From assembly GCA_035266865.1 (NCBI GenBank), contig DATFMR010000055.1, positions 1 through 57,504 on the forward strand: a DNA stretch of 57,504 nt. Reading direction: 5' to 3'. The position numbers and the translations under genes were made by a program. This document shows, in pieces, positions 44,930-54,384 of the stretch. Position 1 is the stretch's first letter; each line of letters opens with the position of its first letter. The notes below the pieces were generated by a model, which saw only the letters and a program-made list of their open reading frames with translations, did not search any database and had not been told where the DNA came from. This stretch comes from JAKAGZ01 sp035266865 (GTDB lineage: Bacteria > Bacteroidota > Ignavibacteria > Ignavibacteriales > Ignavibacteriaceae).

Positions 44930-46228
44930 ATGAAAAAGCTATTTTTGATAATTATTTTGATAACATCAGTAAATTGTTTCTCGCAACAATCTGATAAAGA
45001 AATATTAAAATTGAATGATGCAATATCATTGACGTTAAAAAATTATCCCCTCTTAAAAAAGGCTGTGAAAAATGTAGATGTATTCAATGCGAAGATAAAA
45101 CAGCAGGAAAGCTTTGATTATCCTGTAGTAAATGCAGAAGCAACTTATACAAGGATTGGACCAATTCCTTCAATCGGATTACCCGGTACAGGCAGTTTTG
45201 AACTGGCTCCGGTAAATAATTACGATGCGCACATTGCAGCTTATTATAATTTATATGATTTCGGTAAAAAAGATGCGGAATTGGATTTAGTAAAATCGTA
45301 TAAAAAAACAGCAGAAGACAATATTGATTTTGTAAAATCAGAATTAACCTTTGCTGCCATAAGAACGTTCTATTCAATTCTTTTTCTCGAAAAAAGTATT
45401 GCAGTAAATGAAACAGATATTGAGACATTAAAAGAACATATTGACATCACAAACAGAAAAATCGAAAGCGGAACTGCAACTGACTATGATCTGTTAAGCA
45501 CAAAAGTCAGGCTTGCTGATTACAAAAGCAATAAAGTAACTTTACAGAATCAACTTAACAATCAGATTATTTTATTAAAGCATTTAACCGGCTTATCTAA
45601 AAACCAGGGATTTAATTTATCAGGGGACTTTTCTTTACTAACAACAAAAATAAATCTTGATTCATTAATCCAAGTTGCATTTAATCAAAGGCAGGAATTA
45701 ACAATTGCAATGGATAAAGAAAATTCCGCTCATTTAAAAAAGAATATAACATCCATGGCTGACCGACCAAATGTAAATTTACAGGTAAGTTACGGATTGA
45801 AAAACGGGTTCGAGCCAAACCTTGATGCAATAAGGGGAAACTGGTCTGCGGGCATAGGAGTTTCAATTCCAATTTTTAATGGTTTCAGAACAGATGCCCA
45901 GGTGGAAGAAGCCAAAGCAAATCTCAATGTATCTGAAATCAATACAATGGAGATAAAAGAAAGAATCAACAGCGAAGTGCAAAAAGCAGTTGATAATATT
46001 AACTCAAATCTTGAACAAATAAAAACAGCTGAATTAAAAATTAATCTCGCAGAACAGGCATTGGAAAAAGCTAAAGCACAATATGCAAGTGGTGTAGGAA
46101 CTAATCTTGATCTGCTTGATGCAGAAACACATCTTGCGGATGCGAAATTTTTATACTTGAAAGAGACCTACAACAATATTATACATTCATACGAATTAAA
46201 AAAAGCTGTAGGTGATATTACCTGGTAG
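44930..46228 (+). CDS. TolC-family outer membrane efflux protein
   Basis: 432-residue outer-membrane channel protein with a signal peptide (KKLFLIIILITSVNCFSQQ). Two OEP repeats: LNDAISLTLKNYPLLKKA opens the first, and YASGVGTNLDLLDAETHLADA closes the second. The N-to-C arrangement and the short linker are typical. A GGGAGA lies 12 bases before the ATG. It is the last gene of the tetR-adaptor-MFS-tolC operon and gives the pump its exit duct. It is only distantly like the TolC protein at 13701. Confidence 0.94.
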   Translation: MKKLFLIIILITSVNCFSQQSDKEILKLNDAISLTLKNYPLLKKAVKNVDVFNAKIKQQESFDYPVVNAEATYTRIGPIPSIGLPGTGSFELAPVNNYDAHIAAYYNLYDFGKKDAELDLVKSYKKTAEDNIDFVKSELTFAAIRTFYSILFLEKSIAVNETDIETLKEHIDITNRKIESGTATDYDLLSTKVRLADYKSNKVTLQNQLNNQIILLKHLTGLSKNQGFNLSGDFSLLTTKINLDSLIQVAFNQRQELTIAMDKENSAHLKKNITSMADRPNVNLQVSYGLKNGFEPNLDAIRGNWSAGIGVSIPIFNGFRTDAQVEEAKANLNVSEINTMEIKERINSEVQKAVDNINSNLEQIKTAELKINLAEQALEKAKAQYASGVGTNLDLLDAETHLADAKFLYLKETYNNIIHSYELKKAVGDITW

Positions 46229-46244
46229 TTTTTCAATTATTTAG

Positions 46245-46293
46245 TGTCAGGAAGTTTGAAAGAATTTAATATTTTTTCGAAAAACTCCTGACA
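46245..46293. terminator. Long inverted repeat ending the efflux operon
   Basis: TGTCAGG-a-AGTTT (46245-46257) pairs with AAACTCCTGACA (46282-46293), 12 bp with one bulged base. The loop is AT-rich. It lies between the efflux operon and the convergent rhodanese-like gene and probably terminates both. Confidence 0.6.
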
Positions 46294-46305
46294 GCTATTA
46301 AATGC

Positions 46306-46572
46306 TTAATTTGCCAGGTAAGCTTTCATACCGCCAGGAACATTTTTAACATTGTAGCCATTCTTTTTTAACATATCGGGAGCAATGCTTGATCTTCTCC
46401 CTGATCTGCAAATAACTGCAATCTTTTTATATTTATATATTTTAAGTTCATCCATTTTATTCTCAAGTTCCTGCAAAGGAATATTAATTGCTGATTCAAT
46501 TTTAGGAAGTTTATCGGAAAGCTCTACTTTTGTGCTGGCATTTAATATTACAAGGTTAGAGTTATTTTGCAA
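46306..46572 (-). CDS. Truncated rhodanese-like copy (possible pseudogene)
   Basis: Shortened copy of the rhodanese gene at 50873. The last 88 codons align without gap, but the signal peptide and first ~46 residues are gone. The frame begins at TTG where the parent has ATG (internal Met47). The active-site loop CRSGRRS is kept, while LDVRT near the start has become LNAST, losing the conserved Asp and Arg. A 50-bp stretch (46381-46430) is identical in DNA to 50948-50997. AAAGGA lies very close to the TTG. If expressed it would be cytoplasmic; a decaying duplicate is equally likely. Confidence 0.7.
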   Translation of the reverse strand: MQNNSNLVILNASTKVELSDKLPKIESAINIPLQELENKMDELKIYKYKKIAVICRSGRRSSIAPDMLKKNGYNVKNVPGGMKAYLAN

Positions 46573-46670
46573 TTGTCCTTTCTATATTTTTATAAAAAAC
46601 CTGAAAGATTGTTTACCTCAATATTGGCACAAACCTAAAAGAATATAGTGAACGAAAAAACAGAAAAGTG

Positions 46671-47330
46671 TTAAATTAGTTTTTCTCTGAGAGCTTTAGC
46701 AACTGCACTACTATTTGAATGTACTTCCAGTTTTTCATAAATCTTTCTTATATGTGAGTCAATTGTATGATAACTTAAATACAATTTCTCAGCAATAAGT
46801 CTTTTACTTAACCCATCAACTAACAATTTTAGTATCTCTTTTTCTCTGGTTGAAAGATTGTATTCCTTTTTAAGAGGAATATAATTTCGAAACATTCTTA
46901 AAACTTTTGCTGCTATTGAGGAATTCATGGGAGCACCTCCATTTAGTACTTCCTTTACAGATTCAAATATATTTGCGGATGTTGAATCTTTTAGCAAATA
47001 GCCGGAAGCACCTCTGCAAATAGCTTTAAATACACTTTCGTCATCATCCTGAATTGTAAGCATTACAATTTTTGAATCAGGATAATTTTTCTTTATTTGC
47101 GGAATACAATCAACCCCATTCATTCCTGGCAATCCGATATCCAGCAAAATGATATCTGGTTCCAAATTTTTACTTTCAACTTCAATTAACGCGTCTTCGC
47201 AGGAAGCAAAGCTATAATTGCAACACATTTCTTCGCTTTGATTAATAAAATTAGAGAGTGTCTTCCGGAATAGATTGTTATCCTCAATTAGTACTATATT
47301 TATTTTTTGTATACCTATTAGTTTTTCCAT
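46671..47330 (-). CDS. NarL/FixJ-family response regulator
   Basis: Two-component regulator of 219 residues. The receiver domain (about 10-130) has Glu16/Asp17 (IEDN), phosphoacceptor Asp64 (LLDIGLPGMNG), Thr92 and Lys114 (YLLKDS). The C-terminal LuxR-type DNA-binding domain (150-215) includes LSTREKEILKLLVDGLS and SYHTIDSHIRKIYEKL. It lies 132 bp downstream of the histidine kinase gene on the same strand and should be its partner. Target genes may include the neighbouring rhodanese and MscS genes, which is inference from position. Confidence 0.93.
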   Translation of the reverse strand: MEKLIGIQKINIVLIEDNNLFRKTLSNFINQSEEMCCNYSFASCEDALIEVESKNLEPDIILLDIGLPGMNGVDCIPQIKKNYPDSKIVMLTIQDDDESVFKAICRGASGYLLKDSTSANIFESVKEVLNGGAPMNSSIAAKVLRMFRNYIPLKKEYNLSTREKEILKLLVDGLSKRLIAEKLYLSYHTIDSHIRKIYEKLEVHSNSSAVAKALREKLI

Positions 47331-47462
47331 TTTGAAGTTGTGAAATTACAGCATGACTATATTTAATTTTAAGTCATAATTCAATAACGTATTCGCGTGA
47401 TATGAATAATGATAATTATTATATAAGTTATGAATTTTTATTATATCAAATTGATTATTGAA

Positions 47463-50400
47463 TTATAGGGGTACTTTTAATGTTATCCTTGTGCCCTTCC
47501 CTAAAGTCGAAAATATTTTAAGTTCTCCATTTATTTGTTTTGAACGGGTTTTTAGATTCTTTAAACCATTCCCTTTTTTGACAGATAATTCATCAAATCC
47601 AATGCCATTGTCTTCGATTAACAGTATAAAATTTCCTTGTTCTTTATCAATAAATATCTTTACCTTTTCAGCTTTTGAGTGTTTTATTATGTTGTTAAGC
47701 GTTTCCTTAAAAATTAAATAAATATTCCTTTTTATATCCGGATTAATGCGCTCAGTAAATGAACTTTCCAAAGGAACAATATTATGATTAAAAGTCCTAA
47801 GCATCATAGCTGCTGTTTCTGTCATCCTTGTAACGAGACTATTAAGTTGATCGGTCATAGGGTTTGTAAACCATACTATATCTCTAATAGATTCCGCAGA
47901 GGATTTGGCTGCTGAATTTATATCTAATAATTTATTTATAGACTCTAAATCGTTTATTTTTTTTATTTTTCCACTTTTTGAATCATCAATCAGAATGGAA
48001 CTCAACAGACCTATGCTACTAAGATTACTTCCTATTTCATCATGCAAATCAGATGCAATTTTTGTCCGTATGTTCTGTTTTTCAATTTCTTTTTCCGATT
48101 CAAATGCTTTTGCCATTAATTCAGCTTTTTCTGCACGAAGTTGTGCTTCTCTCAATTTGGATTTATCTTTTTCTTCTTTTAACACTTCTGCTTCTCTTCT
48201 TTTTCGTTTTTTTAGCTCATAGTGTCTGACAAATAATAATGCGCAAAAGAACAATAGTATATAAGTAATATGCGCCCACCAGGTGTTATAAAATGGTGGT
48301 AAAATAATTATTTTTATAGTTGCTTCTTTTTCATTCCAAACACCATCATTGTTAGCACCTTTTACACTAAATACATATTCACCCGGATCAACATTAGTAT
48401 AGCTAGCAATTCGACGATTGCCGGAATAATTCCATTCATTATCAAATCCTTTTAGTATAAATGCGTATTTATTTTTCTCAGGATTTGTAAAATCCAGTCC
48501 AGCAAATTCAATAGTAAAATAATTATCCGAATATGATAATTCTATAGTTTCATTCTCAGCAAAAAATAACTTATTTAAATAGGGCATATCAAAAACTTTA
48601 AAAGCTGTAATTGCTATGGGAAGAACGTAATTATTAACTTTAATATTATCCGGAATAAATGATACTAAACCATTTATTGATCCAAAAAAACAGCTACCAT
48701 CTTTGGATTTAAAATACGCCCCGACATTAAATTCATCTGAGGGTAAACCATCAGCCACAAAATAGTTTTTAAATGATTCTTTGATAATATCAAATTTTGA
48801 TATCCCCCTATTTGTGCTGAGCCATAAATTGCCAGAGTTATCCGACAATATACCGTAGACAACATTGTTGGAAAGCCCATCCTGCTCAGTATATCTTTTT
48901 ATAATACCTCGTCCCGGTTTATATTTCACCAGTCCGCCACCTGAAGTCCCTATCCAAAATGTACTGCCTTTTGATAAAAGGCAGAGACTTTGGTTATACA
49001 ATTTGGTGTAATTCTGAGATTTCTCATCGAATGTTGAAATAGCAGAAACTAATTCATCAGAATTCGGATTGTATTTAAACAGACCGAAAGTAGTACAAAA
49101 CCAAAAATCGCCAGTTGAGTCTTTAAATGTCTGATAAAGAACATATTTATTAAGCAGTTCCGAAGTATTTTTAGACGGATTGAACGGGGTAAATTTTTTC
49201 TTGGATTTATCAAATTTCACAATTCCACGTGCACTTGTGCCTATCCAGATACTAGTACCATCAATGTAAATCGATCTAATTATATTATAAAGAGAAGAAT
49301 CATTAGTTTCGTTGTAACTGTATGTTGAGATTTTTTTTGTACTTTTATTCAAAAAACTCAATCCCGAATTAGTGCCTATCCATAAATTGTCCTTTTCATC
49401 TTTGGATAGCGAATAAACAATCTTATTTTCTATTTTACTGCTACCCGCCTGACCCGTTATTGCCTCTACTTTATCAGTTTTCAGATCGATTTTAAATAAA
49501 CCATGATCGGTCGCTACCCAAACATCATCTTTTTCATCACTAAGAACAGACCAGACATTTTTTCCGCTTAATGGATCTTTTGAATCAGGGCCTATAATTA
49601 CATTAAAATTTTTTGAGTTCTTTGTTTTGCATAATCCTCTGTTCGTACCTACCCAGATGATGCCGGAACGGTCTTCAAAAATTGAAAATATTGAATTATC
49701 GCTAATCGAAAAAGGAGTTGCATCTTCGGCATGGTAATTATAAAAAGTATTCAACTCAGGAATAAAATAACTGAATCCCGCATCTTCAGTTCCAATAATG
49801 ATATTCCCGTTTCTATCACGGAACAAGCATTTGATATTGTTGCTAGTTAAGCTGTTTTTATTTGATGGATTATGATAATAATTTGTAAATGTAGTTTTTT
49901 TATCGAAGATACTTAGACCATTTTGGGTACCGATCAGAATATTTCCATCAGAACCTTCACAAATTGAATTAACATAATTAGATGCCAAACCTCCTTCGGA
50001 GTTAAATTTTTTAAAAACAGTATCTTTCCGGTCAAAAAAGATTAGGCCAGCATCTGCTGATCCTAACCAAAGATTTTTATCACTATCCTCATAGATTGAA
50101 GTAATGATGTTTGACGGGATACTATTAAATTTATTTTTATCATAAACAAAAGATACAAATGAATCACTTTCAGGATTGTATTTGCTTAGACCAGTCAGAT
50201 AAGTACCCGCCCAAATCCGGTTGTCAGAATCAATAAAGATACAGAGAGCTGTAATTAGATTTAAATCATTATTGTCTTTTGTATATCGTCTAAAATAATT
50301 ATTAAGAGGATCATATTTACATATCCCTCCACCACCAGTTGCTATCCATATATTACCGTCTTTATCTTCAGCTAAATCATAGATATAATTATGAGAAATT

Positions 50401-50654
50401 GAATTGCTATCTTCAATTACATTTTTAAAGATTACAAAATTACTTCCATCATATCTATTTAGACCATCCTGAGTTCCCAGCCATAAAAATCCCTGCCTGT
50501 CCTGAAGAATACATCTAACATTACTTTGAGATAATCCGCTTTCTATTGATATACTTTCAAATCTAAGGTTTCTCCCCTCAGTTAAACTTTCACTAAGTTG
50601 GGAAAAACAAAGAGAAGCATAAAGAAGAAATATTATCACTAAATATTTTGTCAT
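47463..50654 (-). CDS. Periplasmic beta-propeller histidine kinase (Y_Y_Y, HisKA_3)
   Basis: 1063-residue sensor. After a signal peptide (TKYLVIIFLLYASLCFS), about 12-14 propeller repeats of the type D-x-x-G-x-x-W-x-G-T fill residues ~40-670, then a Y_Y_Y domain (~695-775). One transmembrane helix (ITYILLFFCALLFV) is followed by a coiled coil, then HisKA_3 with the phosphoacceptor His in SDLHDEIGSNL, and HATPase_c with NNIIKHSKA (N-box) and EDNGIGFD (G-box). No receiver or AraC domain is fused, so it needs the separate regulator downstream. The ligand is unknown; related sensors in Bacteroidota bind polysaccharide fragments. Confidence 0.94.
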   Translation of the reverse strand: MTKYLVIIFLLYASLCFSQLSESLTEGRNLRFESISIESGLSQSNVRCILQDRQGFLWLGTQDGLNRYDGSNFVIFKNVIEDSNSISHNYIYDLAEDKDGNIWIATGGGGICKYDPLNNYFRRYTKDNNDLNLITALCIFIDSDNRIWAGTYLTGLSKYNPESDSFVSFVYDKNKFNSIPSNIITSIYEDSDKNLWLGSADAGLIFFDRKDTVFKKFNSEGGLASNYVNSICEGSDGNILIGTQNGLSIFDKKTTFTNYYHNPSNKNSLTSNNIKCLFRDRNGNIIIGTEDAGFSYFIPELNTFYNYHAEDATPFSISDNSIFSIFEDRSGIIWVGTNRGLCKTKNSKNFNVIIGPDSKDPLSGKNVWSVLSDEKDDVWVATDHGLFKIDLKTDKVEAITGQAGSSKIENKIVYSLSKDEKDNLWIGTNSGLSFLNKSTKKISTYSYNETNDSSLYNIIRSIYIDGTSIWIGTSARGIVKFDKSKKKFTPFNPSKNTSELLNKYVLYQTFKDSTGDFWFCTTFGLFKYNPNSDELVSAISTFDEKSQNYTKLYNQSLCLLSKGSTFWIGTSGGGLVKYKPGRGIIKRYTEQDGLSNNVVYGILSDNSGNLWLSTNRGISKFDIIKESFKNYFVADGLPSDEFNVGAYFKSKDGSCFFGSINGLVSFIPDNIKVNNYVLPIAITAFKVFDMPYLNKLFFAENETIELSYSDNYFTIEFAGLDFTNPEKNKYAFILKGFDNEWNYSGNRRIASYTNVDPGEYVFSVKGANNDGVWNEKEATIKIIILPPFYNTWWAHITYILLFFCALLFVRHYELKKRKRREAEVLKEEKDKSKLREAQLRAEKAELMAKAFESEKEIEKQNIRTKIASDLHDEIGSNLSSIGLLSSILIDDSKSGKIKKINDLESINKLLDINSAAKSSAESIRDIVWFTNPMTDQLNSLVTRMTETAAMMLRTFNHNIVPLESSFTERINPDIKRNIYLIFKETLNNIIKHSKAEKVKIFIDKEQGNFILLIEDNGIGFDELSVKKGNGLKNLKTRSKQINGELKIFSTLGKGTRITLKVPL

Positions 50655-50872
50655 TAATTTGTTTTTTATGAAAAAATATTTTCTATTTAATGTTATAATT
50701 CATTTGACTCTTCCGACTTTTGATTTACAAATTTCTGATATGATTTTTGATATATTTGATTTTATTATAGACTATTTATAAAAAATCAATTTTGTAAAAC
50801 ATTCAGGATTACAAATTAAAAACATATAGGTAAATCAGTTTTTACTTTCTAGTTTTCCTTAATACATAATAT

Positions 50873-51277
50873 TTACTTTTTAAAATATGCTTTCATTCCG
50901 CCAAGAACATTTTCTGCAATGTATCCTTTTTTTACCAATAAATCGGTAGCAATGCTTGATCTTCTCCCTGATCTGCAAATAACTGCAATCTTTTTATCTT
51001 TATATGTTTTAAGTTCATCCATTTTGTTCTCAAGTTCCTGTAATGGAATATTTATAGCTGATTCAATTTTAGGAAGTTCTCCTGTTAGTTCTTCTTTTGT
51101 ACGAACATCCAAGATTACAAGATCAGGATTATTTTGCATTTGTTCTTTCAATTCTGCAACGGTGATATCTCTTTTAGTATTTTCAGTTGTAGTCTGATCA
51201 TTTTTATTGGAACAACCTATGCAGGCTACTGAGGCAATAAATAAAATCAATAAATACATTATTCTATTTCTAATCAT
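50873..51277 (-). CDS. Rhodanese-like domain lipoprotein
   Basis: 134 residues. N-terminal hydrophobic signal (MYLLILFIASVACIGC) with Cys residues that could be the lipid-modified Cys of a lipoprotein, so it is probably anchored facing the periplasm. The single rhodanese domain (about 38-133) has ILDVRTKEEL, SAINIPLQELE and the active-site Cys in ICRSGRRS, ending in GGMKAYF. The loop is the type found in sulfurtransferases or thiosulfate-binding proteins; the substrate is unknown. MscS lies 29 bp upstream on the same strand. A truncated copy lies on the far side of the two-component system. Confidence 0.88.
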   Translation of the reverse strand: MIRNRIMYLLILFIASVACIGCSNKNDQTTTENTKRDITVAELKEQMQNNPDLVILDVRTKEELTGELPKIESAINIPLQELENKMDELKTYKDKKIAVICRSGRRSSIATDLLVKKGYIAENVLGGMKAYFKK

Positions 51278-51306
51278 TTAAATCTCCTGTTTAATAATCA
51301 CAAAGA

Positions 51307-52116
51307 TTAAGAGGACTGGAATAAATGAACATCCCTTTGCGGAAATGGAATATTTATTCCTTCCTGATCGAATTTTTCTTTCACTTTTTCAGTCATATCA
51401 AAGTAAACTCCCCAGAAATCGCTGGTCTTAATGTAAGCCCTTACACCAAAATTTACACTGCTATCAGCCAGTTCTTTTACGAGTATTTGCGGGGCGGGAT
51501 CGGTTAGAATTCTTTTGTCACTCTCAATTAGTGACTTTAGTACTCCCCTTGCTTTTTTCATATCATCGCCATAACCAATTCCAAAGATCCACTCTGCTCT
51601 TCTCATTTCATTAGCGCTGTAATTAATAATTGAGTCACCCATAATTTTCCCGTTAGGGATTACAACTTTAATATTTTCAACGGTCTTCATCTGAGTATAT
51701 AAAATCTGAACTTCTTCGATTGTGCCGGAGCTGCCGCCAGCCTGAACAAAATCTCCTGCTTTAAATGGTCTGAATAAAATCAATAGGAATCCTGCCGCAA
51801 AATTCGCCAGCGCTCCCTGCAAAGCAAAACCAACTGCAAGTCCTGCTGCACCAATAACAGCAATAAATGAAGTTGTTTGAATTCCAACCTGTGCAAGAGT
51901 TGCTATAACAACAAAAACAATCATCGCTGTATAAGTTAGATTGCAAATAAAAGAGTTTATTGTTGCATCAAGATTTCTCTTGCCGAGTATCTTCTTTAAA
52001 TATTTTTTAATCATTTTCGCAATCCAGAATCCAACTATAAGGATTAGAATTGCTGAAATAATTTTCAGTCCATATAATGTAATTACATCTCTAACAGTAG
52101 AAATTATATTTTCCAT
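51307..52116 (-). CDS. MscS-type mechanosensitive ion channel
   Basis: 269 residues, small-conductance type. Three transmembrane segments (about 12-32, 55-80, 82-105) are followed by the beta domain and the alpha/beta C-terminal vestibule. The pore helix TM3 is rich in Gly and Ala (AVIGAAGLAVGFALQGALANFAAGFLLI), as in E. coli MscS, then FKAGDFVQ and VVIPNGKIMGDSIINYS. It releases solutes under osmotic downshock. It precedes the rhodanese gene by 29 bp. Confidence 0.94.
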   Translation of the reverse strand: MENIISTVRDVITLYGLKIISAILILIVGFWIAKMIKKYLKKILGKRNLDATINSFICNLTYTAMIVFVVIATLAQVGIQTTSFIAVIGAAGLAVGFALQGALANFAAGFLLILFRPFKAGDFVQAGGSSGTIEEVQILYTQMKTVENIKVVIPNGKIMGDSIINYSANEMRRAEWIFGIGYGDDMKKARGVLKSLIESDKRILTDPAPQILVKELADSSVNFGVRAYIKTSDFWGVYFDMTEKVKEKFDQEGINIPFPQRDVHLFQSS

Positions 52117-52154
52117 TATTTTACTCCATTTAGTTATTACAGTTAATTAATAAT

Positions 52155-54092
52155 CTAATTTGATTTGTTTTTCACCACGTTTATGAGGCTGCCTTTCAGA
52201 ATCATTTCAACCTGTCTTTTGCTGAGCGAATGAGTGACTTTAATAGGCTTACCGTTCTTTTTATTTTCAAGAAATATTTCTTCTTCCTTTTCCAGGTTTG
52301 ACTTAATATTTTTTATTTCAACTTCATCATCCTGCTCAAATTCCTTGTAATCTTCAGGATTCGAAAATGTTAATGGAACAATTCCAAAGTTCACTAAATT
52401 TTGCCAGTGAATTCTTGCAAAGCTTTTTGCAATAACTGCTTTTACACCTAAAAATCTTGGCGCTAAAGCTGCATGTTCCCTGCTTGAACCCTGTCCATAA
52501 TTTTCCCCGGCAATAATAAAACTTCCTTTATCCTGAAATTTTATCGCCCTATCGTAATATGTTTCGTCAACCTGACTAAAAGTAAATTTACTGATCTCGG
52601 GAATGTTGCTCCTGTATGGTAATACTTTAGCTCCGGCTGGCATTATTTCGTCAGTTGAAATATCATCACCCACTTTTAAAAGCACCGGTCCTGATATTTT
52701 CTCCGGCAATTCATCAAATTCAGGTAAAGGCTTAATATTAGGACCTTTTTCAAGTATCACATTTTTACCATTTTTCCCGGGTGACAACAACATCCCAGTA
52801 TTTAAAGTAATTTCTTCCGGCTCGTTAAATTTTGGATAATTCATCTTTAAAGTTCTTGGATCAGTTATTACTCCCGTCAGAGCTGAAGCTGCCGCTGTTT
52901 CGGGACTGCAAAGGAAAACAGAATCTTCCTTCGTACCTGATCTTCCCGGGAAATTTCGGGGGACTGTCCTCAAGCTGTTTCTACCTGTTGCCGGAGCCTG
53001 TCCCATTCCAATGCAGCCATTACATCCAGCCTGGTGAAGCCGTGCACCGGCGTGAATTAATTTTGACATTAATCCAAGTGAAATCAGGTTTTCAAGTATT
53101 TGTCTCGAAGTTGGATTTATATCAAGTGAAACTCCGCTGTTTACCTGTCTGCCGGAAACAATTAATGCAGCAATTGCAAAATCTCGTAAACCCGGGTTTG
53201 CAGAAGATCCAATATATGCCTGGTAAATTTCCTTGCCTGCAACTTCTTTAACAGGAACAACATTGCCGGGACTGCTCGGGCAGGCAATCATTGGTTCTAA
53301 TTCTGAAAGATTAATTTCATCGTGTTCATCATACACAGCGTCTTTATCTGCTATTAATTCCTTCCAGTCTTTTTCTCTTCCCTGTGTCTTTAAGAATTTT
53401 TTCACGTCATAATCAGACGGAAAAACAGTTGTAGTTGCACCCAGTTCGGCACCCATATTTGCAATAACATGCCTGTCCATAGCTGAAAGATTTTTTAACC
53501 CGGATCCGTAATATTCAATAATTTTTCCAACTCCTCCATCCACATCATGCCGTTTTAACATTTCAAGAATTACATCTTTTGCACTTACCCAGTCAGGTAA
53601 TTCACCAACAAGTTTTACTCCCATTACCTTTGGCATTTTGAAATAGAAAGGTTCGCCAGCCATTGCCATTGCCACTTCCAATCCGCCGGCCCCTATTGCA
53701 AGCATTCCAAGCGAACCCGCTGCCGGGGTATGACTATCTGAGCCAAGCATTGTTTTTCCCGGAATTCCAAATCGTTCCATATGCAACGGATGACTAACTC
53801 CATTCCCGGGTCTGCTGAACCAGATACCAAATTTCTGGCAGGCACTTTTAAGAAATATGTGATCATCAGGGTTTCTAAAATCTTCCTGAATTAAATTATG
53901 ATCAACGTATTGTGCCGAGAGTTCGGTTTTTACCCGCGGGATTTTCATAGCTTCAAATTCAAGCTGAACCAAGGTACCAGTGGCATCCTGCGTAAGAGTC
54001 TGATCTATTTTTATTCCAATTTCATTTCCCGGTTCCATACTGCCTTCCAGCAGATGAGACTCAATTAACTTTTGAGTTACATTCTTTCCCAT
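52155..54092 (-). CDS. Aconitate hydratase (short, single-chain form)
   Basis: Converts citrate to isocitrate in the TCA cycle. 645 residues, shorter than AcnA (about 890), resembling the Aquifex/archaeal-type enzyme. Substrate segments: GSDSHTPAAGSLGMLAIGAGG (118-138) and C-terminal YGQGSSREHAALAPR. Two of the three usual 4Fe-4S cysteines are in CNGC (357 and 360). The SCTN motif that gives the third reads IGSSAN here (294-299), with Ser for Cys, though Cys271 (IACPSSPGN) lies nearby. Ribosome site GAGGTGA. It is divergent from the M13 gene. Confidence 0.93.
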   Translation of the reverse strand: MGKNVTQKLIESHLLEGSMEPGNEIGIKIDQTLTQDATGTLVQLEFEAMKIPRVKTELSAQYVDHNLIQEDFRNPDDHIFLKSACQKFGIWFSRPGNGVSHPLHMERFGIPGKTMLGSDSHTPAAGSLGMLAIGAGGLEVAMAMAGEPFYFKMPKVMGVKLVGELPDWVSAKDVILEMLKRHDVDGGVGKIIEYYGSGLKNLSAMDRHVIANMGAELGATTTVFPSDYDVKKFLKTQGREKDWKELIADKDAVYDEHDEINLSELEPMIACPSSPGNVVPVKEVAGKEIYQAYIGSSANPGLRDFAIAALIVSGRQVNSGVSLDINPTSRQILENLISLGLMSKLIHAGARLHQAGCNGCIGMGQAPATGRNSLRTVPRNFPGRSGTKEDSVFLCSPETAAASALTGVITDPRTLKMNYPKFNEPEEITLNTGMLLSPGKNGKNVILEKGPNIKPLPEFDELPEKISGPVLLKVGDDISTDEIMPAGAKVLPYRSNIPEISKFTFSQVDETYYDRAIKFQDKGSFIIAGENYGQGSSREHAALAPRFLGVKAVIAKSFARIHWQNLVNFGIVPLTFSNPEDYKEFEQDDEVEIKNIKSNLEKEEEIFLENKKNGKPIKVTHSLSKRQVEMILKGSLINVVKNKSN

Positions 54093-54305
54093 ATCTTCAC
54101 CTCAATATTTTCATCATACATCATTTCTTATAATAAAGATATCATTACAAATCAGCAAGCTAATTACTTGTAAACAGGTGATTTAATTAAGATTTTCATT
54201 TAAAAAAGAATATAGAAATAGCAAAAAAATTCTGAATAGATGCAAATTGAATGATAAAATTTAAAAATTTTTCCCATTTATCATTTTTATGGAGACTGGA
54301 TAATT

Positions 54306-54362
54306 AAAATGTATTATTCTTAAAGATTATGAAAGATTATCATTAATCAAATAATACATTTT
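54306..54362. promoter_or_regulatory. 13-bp inverted repeat upstream of the M13 peptidase
   Basis: AAAATGTATTATT (54306-54318) and its exact complement AATAATACATTTT (54350-54362) are separated by 31 bases and end 22 bases before the peptidase ATG. A third AATAATAC follows at 54365. It may be an operator for a dimeric regulator or an RNA stem in the leader. The sequence is AT-only apart from one G/C, so chance is possible. Confidence 0.4.
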
Positions 54363-54384
54363 TAAATAATACACAGAGAGAATC

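Noticed and set aside
52832..53251. 139-codon plus-strand frame opposite the aconitase gene
   Set aside because: Lies entirely within a clear coding gene on the other strand, has no ribosome site and a low-complexity composition typical of antisense frames.
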